DNA of 35,246 nt, from positions 1 through 35,246 of the forward strand of contig JBMOJH010000025.1 of NCBI GenBank assembly GCA_049316905.1, in the 5' to 3' direction. Below, piece by piece: positions 22,979 through 29,592 of this stretch. The notes below the pieces were generated by a model. It did not search any database and had not been told where the DNA came from. It worked only from the letters and a program-made list of their open reading frames with translations. The translations under genes and the position numbers were made by a program. The stretch comes from CAIPVR01 sp049316905. GTDB lineage: Bacteria; Actinomycetota; Acidimicrobiia; Acidimicrobiales; Microtrichaceae. Positions within the stretch are counted from its first letter, which is position 1. Each line of letters opens with the position of its first letter.

Positions 22979-23902
22979 CTATTTCCCGGAGCGCGGCGCG
23001 GGGAGGTGCTGGACGAGCTCCACCACGGGCGCGAACAGGTCGCCGTGGCGGGCAAGGCGGTCCACCACGTCGGCCGACTCGAACACCAGCGCGTCGCGGC
23101 CCGCCGCGGCATCCGAGACCTCGTCCCAGGTGACGGGCGTGGAGACGGTGGGCCGGGGCCGGGCCCGCAGCGAGTACACGCACACCGTGGTCTTGTGGAA
23201 CGCGTTCTGCGACCAGTCCACGAACACCTTCCCGGGCCGCTCGGCCTTCGCCATCGTGGTGGTCACCCCGCCCGGACGGCGTCGCTCCAGGACCTGGCCG
23301 ACCGCCAGCGCGAACTCGGCGCACCCCTCGTGGGTGTGGGCCCCCTCCCCCGTCACGTTCAGCGGCACGTAGACCTGCAGGCCCTTCGAGCCGGAGGTCT
23401 TGACGCACGCCTCGAGCCCGACCGATGCCAGCACCTCGTGGATCTCCAGCGCGAGCGCCGCGCACTCCGGGACCGCCGTTCCGGGGCCGGGGTCGAGGTC
23501 GAAGACGCAGGCGAGCGGCACGTCGAGGTCGTCGGCCCGGGCCATCGGCGCGTGCAGCTCCAGCGCCGCCATGTTCCCCGCCCACACGAGCGCCGCCGGT
23601 TCGTCGAAGCGGCAGTACCGCAGCTCGCCCTTGCGGTCCCCCGGGCCCACCGACGAGGGGATCCAGTCGGGACGGTGGCCCGGACAGCGCTTCTCGAAGA
23701 ACGACGGACCGTCCACCCCGTCGGGGTAGCGCCGCATCGTCATGCACCGGCCGCGGGTGTGGGCCACCATCACCGGCCCGACGCGCGCGTAGTGGTCGAT
23801 CACCTCGGCCTTCGTGAACCCGGCCTCCGGGTACAGCACCTTGTGCAGGTTCGAGAGGCGCAGGCGGCGACCGTCGACCTCCACCGGCGTGCCGTCGGCC
23901 AT
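22979..23902 (-). CDS. ligD: LigD-type primase-polymerase (NHEJ polymerase domain)
   Basis: This 307-residue stand-alone polymerase domain of bacterial DNA ligase D is an archaeo-eukaryotic primase-type enzyme that fills gaps at DNA ends during non-homologous end joining, with a preference for ribonucleotides. The catalytic carboxylates are Asp135 and Asp137 in VFDLDPG, and Asp229 in VFVDWSQNAFHKTT. The conserved TSGSKGLQVYVPL (169-181) and HAPMARADDLDVP also match. It has no ligase or phosphoesterase domain, so the ligase is encoded separately outside the window. It lies 13 nt after ku on the same strand with no clear Shine-Dalgarno, probably cotranscribed. The start at ATG 23902 gives the family N-terminus (VDGRRLRLSNLHKVLYP). 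Confidence 0.93.
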   Translation of the reverse strand: MADGTPVEVDGRRLRLSNLHKVLYPEAGFTKAEVIDHYARVGPVMVAHTRGRCMTMRRYPDGVDGPSFFEKRCPGHRPDWIPSSVGPGDRKGELRYCRFDEPAALVWAGNMAALELHAPMARADDLDVPLACVFDLDPGPGTAVPECAALALEIHEVLASVGLEACVKTSGSKGLQVYVPLNVTGEGAHTHEGCAEFALAVGQVLERRRPGGVTTTMAKAERPGKVFVDWSQNAFHKTTVCVYSLRARPRPTVSTPVTWDEVSDAAAGRDALVFESADVVDRLARHGDLFAPVVELVQHLPAPRSGK

Positions 23903-23915
23903 CGCGGTGCCGGGG

Positions 23916-24896
23916 TCAGGCGGTCTTGCGCTTGGCGGGCGCCCGACGCTTCGCTGGCGCCTTCGCCGCCGCGGCGGGCTTCACGGCCTTCCCGGCACCG
24001 GGCTTGGCGGCCGCACGCGCCCGGGTCCGCGCCTTCTTCGGCGCCGGAACGGGCTCGGGCTGGTCCGCCGTGGCGTCGTCGTCGGTCCCTGTGCTCGGGT
24101 GACGGCCCCGGGCCTCCCGGGCCGCGGCCACCGACGCCTCGAGCGCGGCCATCAGGTCGACCACCTTGTCGTCCGCGGGCGCCTCGGGGGCCGCGAGCAC
24201 GAGCTCCTGGCCGGCGTCCTTCGCGTGGACCAGGTCGAGCACCTCCTCGCGGTAGGTGTCGTGGAAGCGGCCCGGGTCCCACTCGGCCGACAGGGACTCC
24301 ACCAGCTGCTCGGCCATCGCGAGCTCGCGCTCGGAGATCTCGACGCCGTCGAGCTGGTCGAACTCCGGCAGTTCCGACGCGGGGTTGAGCTCGTCCTCGT
24401 AGACCATCATCGACAGGAGGAGTCGGCCGTCGACCGGGCGCATGATGGCGACGTACTGCTTGGAGCGCATCACGAAGCGGGCGACGGCCACCTTGCCGGC
24501 CTCCTCCATCGCGGCGACCAGCAGGGCGTAGGGCTTGCCGCTGCGCTCGTCCGGGGCCACGTGATAGGCGCCGTCGAAGTAGATGGGGTCCACCTCCGCG
24601 AGGTCGACGAACTCCTCGAGGTCGATGGTGTGGGTGGCGCGGGGCTGCAGGGCGGCGAGCTCGTCCTCGGTGACCACGACGTAGCGACCCTTGGCCACCT
24701 CGTAGCCCTTGGCGATCGCCTCGGGCGGGACCTCGCTGCCGTCCTCGGCGTTCACCTTGCGGGTACGGATCCGGGACCCGTTCCGCGTGTCGATCTGGTT
24801 GAACCGGACGTTCTTCTCGGTGACGGCCGAGTAGAGCTTCACGGGGACGTTGATGAGACCGAAGCTGATCGATCCGCTCCAGATGGCACGTGCCAT
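23916..24896 (-). CDS. ku: Ku protein (NHEJ DNA-end binding)
   Basis: This 326-residue bacterial Ku binds double-strand DNA ends as a homodimeric ring and recruits LigD. The core (about 1-255) opens with ARAIWSGSISFGLINVPVKLYSAV. It contains RTRKVNAEDGSEVPPEAIAKGYE and YVVVTEDELAAL, and includes the family's HTIDLEEFVDLAEVDPIYF and AMAEQLVESLSAEWDP. The C-terminal 70 residues form a Lys/Ala/Pro-rich tail (AKRRAPAKRKTA at the end), as in actinobacterial Ku proteins with DNA-bridging, histone-like tails. ATG 24896 has AAGGAG 6 nt upstream (24903-24908). The downstream gene encodes the matching LigD polymerase domain. No operator is obvious. Confidence 0.96.
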   Translation of the reverse strand: MARAIWSGSISFGLINVPVKLYSAVTEKNVRFNQIDTRNGSRIRTRKVNAEDGSEVPPEAIAKGYEVAKGRYVVVTEDELAALQPRATHTIDLEEFVDLAEVDPIYFDGAYHVAPDERSGKPYALLVAAMEEAGKVAVARFVMRSKQYVAIMRPVDGRLLLSMMVYEDELNPASELPEFDQLDGVEISERELAMAEQLVESLSAEWDPGRFHDTYREEVLDLVHAKDAGQELVLAAPEAPADDKVVDLMAALEASVAAAREARGRHPSTGTDDDATADQPEPVPAPKKARTRARAAAKPGAGKAVKPAAAAKAPAKRRAPAKRKTA

Positions 24897-24962
24897 GGCG
24901 CGCTCCTTCGCACGGCTCCGTCCGCAGTCCGTCCAGCTTCGGGGGTGCGGGGCGAAAAGGCA

Positions 24963-24988
24963 ACCCCGGTCGCCGCGCGGCCCGGGGT
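24963..24988 (-). terminator. Hairpin after the membrane protein gene
   Basis: ACCCCGG and CCGGGGT form a 7-bp perfect stem around a 12-nt GC-rich loop, 15 nt beyond the stop of the gene at 25004. It lies in the 107-nt gap upstream of ku. I saw no clear ku promoter in the rest of the gap. Confidence 0.45.
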
Positions 24989-25003
24989 CATCCGTACCAG
25001 GGC

Positions 25004-25858
25004 TCAGGCGCCGGAGAGCACCGCGCGGGCCACCAGGTCGGTCCCGAACGCGGTGAGGATGGCGAGGTAGAGGAGGCCGGTCGCCGCCATCACCGCCGAG
25101 TAGTACCGCTCCTTCAGCGCGAGCCGGGTCACCACGGCGAGCACGCCCGTGGTCACCGCGCAGGCGATCCAGAACCACCCGAGCATCCCGGCGTAGCCGT
25201 CGTCGACCGCGCCGGTGAACACCGAGACCATCCCCGGTGGCACGAGGAGCAGCACGACCTCCACCGGCCAGAGCCACAAGAGGTAGCGCACCAGCTCCAG
25301 GAGGGGCGCCCGGGGCAGGCCGGGCTGGGTGAGGTACCAGTGGCCGAGCAGCATCGCGTCGGTCACGCACCCGAGGAACGCGGCGCCCACGAGGATGCGG
25401 GCGACCGAGAGCCACGCCGGGTCACCCGCGCTGATCCCGCCCGCCACCAGACCCACCAGGCCGATCGCCGGTGCGACGAGGTCGAGCGCCGGCGGGAACT
25501 CGCGGACGGAGGTGTCGAAGGTCTGCTCGGCGCGCTCGATGCCGGTCATCTCGGTCACCCGGGCGGATCGCACCTGGACCCGTTCGCGCTGGTGCTCCAC
25601 CCCGGCGGCGCGCCGCTGCCAGCTGACCCACAGCGCCGCGCCCGCGGCCAGGGCCACGAGAAGGGACACCGCGTCGCGCACCGGCACCGGGTCGTAGCGG
25701 CGGCCGACGACCAGGGCCCCCAGCGCCATCAGTCCGTAGGTGCCCCGCAGGAGCCAGCCGTAGCCGATCGAGACCTCCCGGCGGCGCGTGGTGACCCAGA
25801 GGAAGAACAGGCCGCCGACGGCCCACTGGAGCAGGAAGGTCGCGACGTCGAGGCTCAC
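25004..25858 (-). CDS. Polytopic membrane protein of unknown function
   Basis: I do not recognise a named family. The 284-residue product has about eight hydrophobic helices, the first at residues 5-22 (ATFLLQWAVGGLFFLWV). A hydrophilic stretch (about 84-125) includes VEHQRERVQVRSARVTEM and probably lies in the cytoplasm. Conserved-looking motifs are DAMLLGHWYLTQPGLPRAPL and ALKERYYSAVMAATGLLYL. There are no obvious haem, metal or transporter signatures, although the His in GHWYL sits at a helix end. GTG 25858 has no Shine-Dalgarno but is preceded by TACCCT at 8 nt, suggesting a leaderless start. Neighbours (ku, M24 peptidase) give no functional clue. Confidence 0.75.
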   Translation of the reverse strand: MSLDVATFLLQWAVGGLFFLWVTTRRREVSIGYGWLLRGTYGLMALGALVVGRRYDPVPVRDAVSLLVALAAGAALWVSWQRRAAGVEHQRERVQVRSARVTEMTGIERAEQTFDTSVREFPPALDLVAPAIGLVGLVAGGISAGDPAWLSVARILVGAAFLGCVTDAMLLGHWYLTQPGLPRAPLLELVRYLLWLWPVEVVLLLVPPGMVSVFTGAVDDGYAGMLGWFWIACAVTTGVLAVVTRLALKERYYSAVMAATGLLYLAILTAFGTDLVARAVLSGA

Positions 25859-25866
25859 CGGGGGCG

Positions 25867-25872
25867 AGGGTA
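25867..25872 (-). promoter_or_regulatory. Probable leaderless promoter -10
   Basis: TACCCT on the minus strand lies 8 nt before GTG 25858, with no ribosome-binding site between them. Confidence 0.45.
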
Positions 25873-25898
25873 GGCGCCGGGCGAGGGCCGTCCCCACT

Positions 25899-25912
25899 CG
25901 CCCGAACGGGCG
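25899..25912 (-). terminator. Hairpin after the M24 peptidase gene
   Basis: CGCCCGAACGGGCG is a perfect palindrome that would fold as a 5-bp stem with a GAAC loop. It lies 47 nt beyond the M24 stop codon and closely resembles the stem at 22954-22968. The rest of this 101-nt gap holds only GC-rich sequence and two GGGTGGTC copies. Confidence 0.45.
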
Positions 25913-25959
25913 GCCGGGTGGTCGGGTGGTCGGTCCTCCGCCGCCGGGACGGGCCGGGG

Positions 25960-27078
25960 TCAGGCGACCACGGCCAGGTCGTGGCCGACGCGGTTCAGCG
26001 GATCGGGCCCACCGTCGGTGGCCACCACGATGTCCTCGAGGCGGAACCCGAACCGGTCCGGGAGGTAGATCCCCGGCTCGATACTGAACGCGTTCCCGGC
26101 CACCAGCGGCCCCGCGTTGCCCGCCACCACGTACGGGTCCTCGTGCTCCTCGACCCCGATGCCGTGGCCGGTGCGGTGCACGAAACGGTCGCCCAGACCC
26201 GCGGCGGCGATCCGGTCGCGGGCCGCGGCGTCGACCACCTCCGCCGGGGTGCCGACCGTGGCCGCGGCCACCGCGGCGGCCTGCGCGTCCATCAGCACGG
26301 CGTAGACCTCGGCCGCCTCCGCCGGGGGCTCGCCGGTCCAGACGCACCGGGTGATGTCGGAGCAGTACCCCACGCCGAACTGGTCGGCCATGGTGCCGCC
26401 GATGTCACAGAGCACGACCTCGTCGGGGCCGATCACCCGGCGACCGGGTTCGTGGTGCGGGCTCGCCGCGTCCGGACCCGCCGCCACGATCGCGAAGTTC
26501 ACGCGCTCGTGGCCCTCATCGAGCAGGCGGCGCCCGAGGTCGGCCGACACCTCCGCCTCGGTCCGACCCACGAGCGGCACGTCACCGCGGCGGAGCTGGT
26601 CGGCCACGCGGTCCGCCGCCGCGGCGGCGCGGCGGAGCACGGCCACCTCGTGGGCGTCCTTCACGGCGCGCAGCGGTCCCGTGACGTCGGAGGCCGGCCG
26701 CCAGCTCGCGCCCGGCCGGCAGCGCTGCAGCTCCACGAGGAACCGGGCCCAGGTGCGGTCACCCACGGCCAGCGAGTCGGCGGTGCCGCAGAGGTCATCG
26801 ACGAGGGCGACCGGGTCCTCGGTCTCGCCCCAGGCCTGCACCGCGAACACCTCCGGGCGCTCCACCACCCGGGGCGCCTCGAGACCCGGCACCACGAGGG
26901 TGGCGTCGCCGTCCGCTGGGACCACGAGCATCGTGAGCCGCTCCAGCGGCATCGCCTCGTAGCCGCAGAGCCACGGCAGGTCCGCCCCCACCGAGAGGAG
27001 CAGGACCTCCACCCCGGCGCCGGCCATGCGCTCGCGCACGGCGCGGAGGCGCGGTCCGAAGGGCGCGGCCTCAGCCAC
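25960..27078 (-). CDS. M24 family metallopeptidase (Xaa-Pro peptidase-like)
   Basis: This 372-residue protein has the two-domain plan of creatinase/prolidase enzymes. An N-terminal domain (about 5-135) is followed by the pita-bread domain with all five metal ligands: Asp225 (VLCDIGG), Asp241 (CSDITR), His305 (HRTGHGIG), Glu334 (SIEPGIY) and Glu348 (RLEDIV). The two Asp ligands are 16 residues apart rather than the usual 11, because of extra residues in MADQFGVGYCSD. It probably cleaves Xaa-Pro dipeptides or N-terminal Xaa-Pro bonds in the cytosol; the exact substrate cannot be assigned. GTG 27078 overlaps the stop of the hydrolase upstream by 8 nt, so the two form one unit. Confidence 0.92.
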   Translation of the reverse strand: MAEAAPFGPRLRAVRERMAGAGVEVLLLSVGADLPWLCGYEAMPLERLTMLVVPADGDATLVVPGLEAPRVVERPEVFAVQAWGETEDPVALVDDLCGTADSLAVGDRTWARFLVELQRCRPGASWRPASDVTGPLRAVKDAHEVAVLRRAAAAADRVADQLRRGDVPLVGRTEAEVSADLGRRLLDEGHERVNFAIVAAGPDAASPHHEPGRRVIGPDEVVLCDIGGTMADQFGVGYCSDITRCVWTGEPPAEAAEVYAVLMDAQAAAVAAATVGTPAEVVDAAARDRIAAAGLGDRFVHRTGHGIGVEEHEDPYVVAGNAGPLVAGNAFSIEPGIYLPDRFGFRLEDIVVATDGGPDPLNRVGHDLAVVA

Positions 27079-28174
27079 CGGCGGCCCGGTAGATCGCGTC
27101 GACGAGGTGCACGCGACGGAACGAGAGCGCCGTGTCGGCGTCGAGGCCCGCGTTGAGGAGCAGCGCCACGGTCAGGTCCGCGTCGGGGTCCGCGAAGGCG
27201 AAGCTCGTGCCGCCCTGCCCGGCGTGGCCGAACGCCCGCGCGGAGGGCCGGTCACCGAACACGTGCGACGACAGCGGCACCATGAACCCCAGACCGAAGC
27301 CCGCCTCGCGGTCGAGCGTGGCGTCGTGGGCGATCGGCAGCCGGACGGTGGTGGCGTCCTCCAGGAGGTCGGCCGGCAGCACCACGCCGGCGCCGTCGAG
27401 GTCCTCGAGCAGGCCGCGGTAGAAGCGGGCCATCGCCCCCATCGTCCCGTACGCGCCGAACGCCGGGTTCCACTCGCAGGCCGTCTCGGGACCCACCTCG
27501 GCGAGCAACGGCACGGGCTGGTGCATCGTGAGGTCGAACGTCGCCGAGATGCGGTGGTGCAGGCGCTCGTAGCTCCGGTCGTCGAATCGCAGCACGAGGT
27601 CGTCCTCCGGCACCCCGTAGGGCGCCAGCACGTGGGTGCGGGTCCACTCGTCGAACGGCTCGCCGGTGAGCGACTCGATCGCCCGTCCGAGCAGGTACCA
27701 GCCGCCGAACTCGCCGTAGGCCCGGTCGACCCCGAAGCGCCAGCCGTCGGGCGGCGGGGAGGCCACCAGCCAGCCCTCGCGCATCGCGGGAGGGAGGATG
27801 CGCGCCAGCACGGTGTTCACGCTGTGCAGGCCCGCGGTGTGGCCGAGCACCTGCTCGACCGTGCGCTCGGCCAGCCAGGGCGTGGTGAGCCCGTCGACCA
27901 CGTCGCCGAGGCGGTCGTCGAGGCTGAGCTCGTCGTCGGCCACGAGGCGGAGCACCGCCGTGGCCACCACCGGCTTCGCGGTGCAGTAGAGGGCCGAGAG
28001 CGTGTCGGTGGCGAAGGGGGCGCGGAGGTGGGTCCGCCCGACCGCCGCGTCCACGATCACCTCGCGGCCCTGCCACACGACGAGCTGCGCGCCCGTGTGG
28101 AACAGCCCTTCCTCGGCCTCGTCGGCCAGACGGTCGACGAGCTCCTCGAACGCCGGGGTGATGACGGTGCTCAC
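27071..28174 (-). CDS. Beta-lactamase-fold hydrolase with Cys in place of Ser
   Basis: This 367-residue protein has the class C beta-lactamase/esterase (PF00144) fold. GAQLVVWQGREVIVDAAVG and ATDTLSALYCTAKPVVATAVLRL come first, then LSLDDRLGDVV and VEQVLGHTAGL. FGGWYLLGRAIESLTGEPFDEW follows, and HAGQGGTSF sits at 317-325. The motif that normally reads S-x-x-K is Cys64-Thr-Ala-Lys67; the codon is TGC. The usual Y-x-N motif reads Tyr153-Gly-Glu155. The Lys, Tyr and third-motif His remain. It has no signal peptide, so it is probably cytosolic. Whether it is a Cys-based esterase or inactive is open. GTG 28174 has a TAGTTT box exactly 6 nt upstream and no Shine-Dalgarno. It overlaps the M24 gene downstream. 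Confidence 0.88.
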   Translation of the reverse strand: MSTVITPAFEELVDRLADEAEEGLFHTGAQLVVWQGREVIVDAAVGRTHLRAPFATDTLSALYCTAKPVVATAVLRLVADDELSLDDRLGDVVDGLTTPWLAERTVEQVLGHTAGLHSVNTVLARILPPAMREGWLVASPPPDGWRFGVDRAYGEFGGWYLLGRAIESLTGEPFDEWTRTHVLAPYGVPEDDLVLRFDDRSYERLHHRISATFDLTMHQPVPLLAEVGPETACEWNPAFGAYGTMGAMARFYRGLLEDLDGAGVVLPADLLEDATTVRLPIAHDATLDREAGFGLGFMVPLSSHVFGDRPSARAFGHAGQGGTSFAFADPDADLTVALLLNAGLDADTALSFRRVHLVDAIYRAAGG

Positions 28175-28180
28175 CGCCGC

Positions 28181-28186
28181 AAACTA
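28181..28186 (-). promoter_or_regulatory. Leaderless promoter -10 of the Cys-hydrolase gene
   Basis: TAGTTT on the minus strand, then 6 nt, then GTG 28174. Its -35 region would fall inside the left arm of the inverted repeat at 28192-28256. Confidence 0.55.
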
Positions 28187-28191
28187 CCCAC

Positions 28192-28256
28192 CCCAGCCCG
28201 TTCTCCTGAGCGTGCGTACCCGTATTCGGGAAGGACGCTCAGGAGAACGGGCTGGG
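28192..28256 (-). repeat. 22-bp perfect inverted repeat with structured loop
   Basis: Arms at 28192-28213 and 28235-28256 are perfect reverse complements over 22 bp (key blocks AGCCCGTTCTCCTGAGCGT and its complement). The 21-nt loop at 28214-28234 contains its own CCCG-TATT-CGGG hairpin. It starts 10 nt beyond the acyl-CoA dehydrogenase stop, so it can act as that gene's terminator. The arms are much longer than the 5-7 bp of other terminators here, and the loop carries the core shared with 16815-16832, which suggests a mobile or dispersed palindromic element. Confidence 0.85.
28214..28231. repeat. 18-nt core shared with 16815-16832 (copy 2)
   Basis: GCGTACCCGTATTCGGGA lies in the loop of the 22-bp inverted repeat and matches 16 of 18 positions of the copy in front of sbtA. 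Confidence 0.5.
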
Positions 28257-28266
28257 CGGGAGGCCG

Positions 28267-29505
28267 TCAGGCGTCGGCCAGCAGGGAGCGGGCGACCGCG
28301 GAGATCTGGATCTCGTCGGTGCCGGCGTAGATCTGGAGCACCTTGGCGTCGCGGGCGAGCTGCTCCACCTCGTACTCGGCCATGTAGCCGTTGCCGCCGA
28401 AGAGCTGCACCGCCTCGAGCGCCACGTCGGTGGCGGCCTGCGCGGCGTAGAGCTTGGCGGCCGACGCCTCGGCGTAGCCCATGGGCACACCGGCGGCCGA
28501 CATCTCGATGTGGCGGAACACCAGGTTCTGGAGGTTGATCCGGGCGACCTCCATCTTCGCCAGCTTCAGCTGGATGAGCTGGAACTGGCCGATGGGCTGG
28601 CCGAACTGCACCCGGTCCTTGGCGTACTGCAACGACAGCTCGAGGCAGCGGTCGACGATGCCGAGGGCCATCGCGGCCACGCCCGCCCGCTCCATGGAGA
28701 AGGTGGCCTTGGAGGCCTCCTTGCCGCCCTTGCCACCGTAGGACTCGAGCGACTCGCCGAGCAGCCGGTCCGTGCCCACGCGCACGTCGGTGAGGAACAG
28801 CTGGCCGGTGGGCGACGAGTGGATGCCCATCTTGCGCAGCGGCCTCGACTGCTCCAGACCCTCCATGCCCGCGTCGAGCACGAACTGGACGATCTTGCGC
28901 TCCGCCGGCGGGTTGCCCTCGTCGAGCTTGCAGATGAACACGATCGTGTCGGCGTGCGGACCGTTCGTGATGAAGGTCTTCGAGCCGTTGAGCACGAACT
29001 CGTCGCCGTCCTGACGGGCCGTGGACATCATCGAGCCGAAGGCGTCGGAGCCGGAGTTGGGCTCGGTGATCGCCCAGGCACCCACCTTGTCCATCGTCAG
29101 CAGGTCGAGCGCCCACCGTTCCTTCTGGGCCACGGTGCCCTTCGACATGATCGCCGCGGCGGTCAGGCCCATCGACACGCCCATCGCGGTGACCATGCCC
29201 GGGCACACCCGGCACAGCTCGATGATCGGGATCATCGTGAACGCGATCGAGTTGGCGTCGCGCGGACCCTCGACCCGCTCCTCCACCTGCTCGCCCGCCT
29301 CGACGGCGCGCTCACGCTCGATGCGCTTCTTGAAGCTCTCGCGCTGCATGGCGTCCATGCCGAAGGTGGCGAACAGCTTGCGCAGCAGGTCGTAGGGAGG
29401 GAGGTCGCCGAACTCGAGCTCCTCGCGGTGGGGGCGGATCTCGCGGTCGACGAACTCCCGCACCGCCTGGCGGACCATCTCCTGCTCTTCGGACCACTCG
29501 AACAC
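28267..29505 (-). CDS. Acyl-CoA dehydrogenase
   Basis: This is a 412-residue FAD-dependent acyl-CoA dehydrogenase. The N-terminal helical domain is followed by WAITEPNSGSDAFG and LNGSKTFITNGPHAD (the beta-barrel that binds FAD and substrate), then the C-terminal helices with LFGGNGYMAEYEVEQLARDAKVLQIYAGTDEIQ. The Glu of MCAD-type enzymes (YEGT) is Ala here (YAGT). The catalytic base is probably Glu272 in FSMERAG, the isovaleryl-CoA/long-chain enzyme position. A charged insertion at 57-84 (FKKRIERERAVEAGEQVEER) is unusual. GTG 29505 has GGGAG 6 nt upstream; the frame stays open to a TTG at 29550 inside the operator. The gene is single, with a palindromic operator at 29551. Confidence 0.93.
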   Translation of the reverse strand: MFEWSEEQEMVRQAVREFVDREIRPHREELEFGDLPPYDLLRKLFATFGMDAMQRESFKKRIERERAVEAGEQVEERVEGPRDANSIAFTMIPIIELCRVCPGMVTAMGVSMGLTAAAIMSKGTVAQKERWALDLLTMDKVGAWAITEPNSGSDAFGSMMSTARQDGDEFVLNGSKTFITNGPHADTIVFICKLDEGNPPAERKIVQFVLDAGMEGLEQSRPLRKMGIHSSPTGQLFLTDVRVGTDRLLGESLESYGGKGGKEASKATFSMERAGVAAMALGIVDRCLELSLQYAKDRVQFGQPIGQFQLIQLKLAKMEVARINLQNLVFRHIEMSAAGVPMGYAEASAAKLYAAQAATDVALEAVQLFGGNGYMAEYEVEQLARDAKVLQIYAGTDEIQISAVARSLLADA

Positions 29506-29550
29506 CGGCGTCTCCCGTCTCACGTCGCCGGCACCGGGCCGGCCGAGCAA

Positions 29551-29568
29551 CTTGACCGTCCGGTCAAG
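29551..29568. promoter_or_regulatory. Perfect TetR-like palindrome at the acyl-CoA dehydrogenase promoter
   Basis: CTTGACCGTCCGGTCAAG has perfect 8-bp arms around a 2-nt centre. On the minus strand TAGTCT (29567-29572), a good -10 box, overlaps its edge, so a bound dimer would cover the transcription start. The size and spacing are typical of TetR-family operators that control acyl-CoA metabolism. No regulator gene is in the window. Confidence 0.65.
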
Positions 29569-29592
29569 ACTATGTCGGGCGACGGGCCGCCG

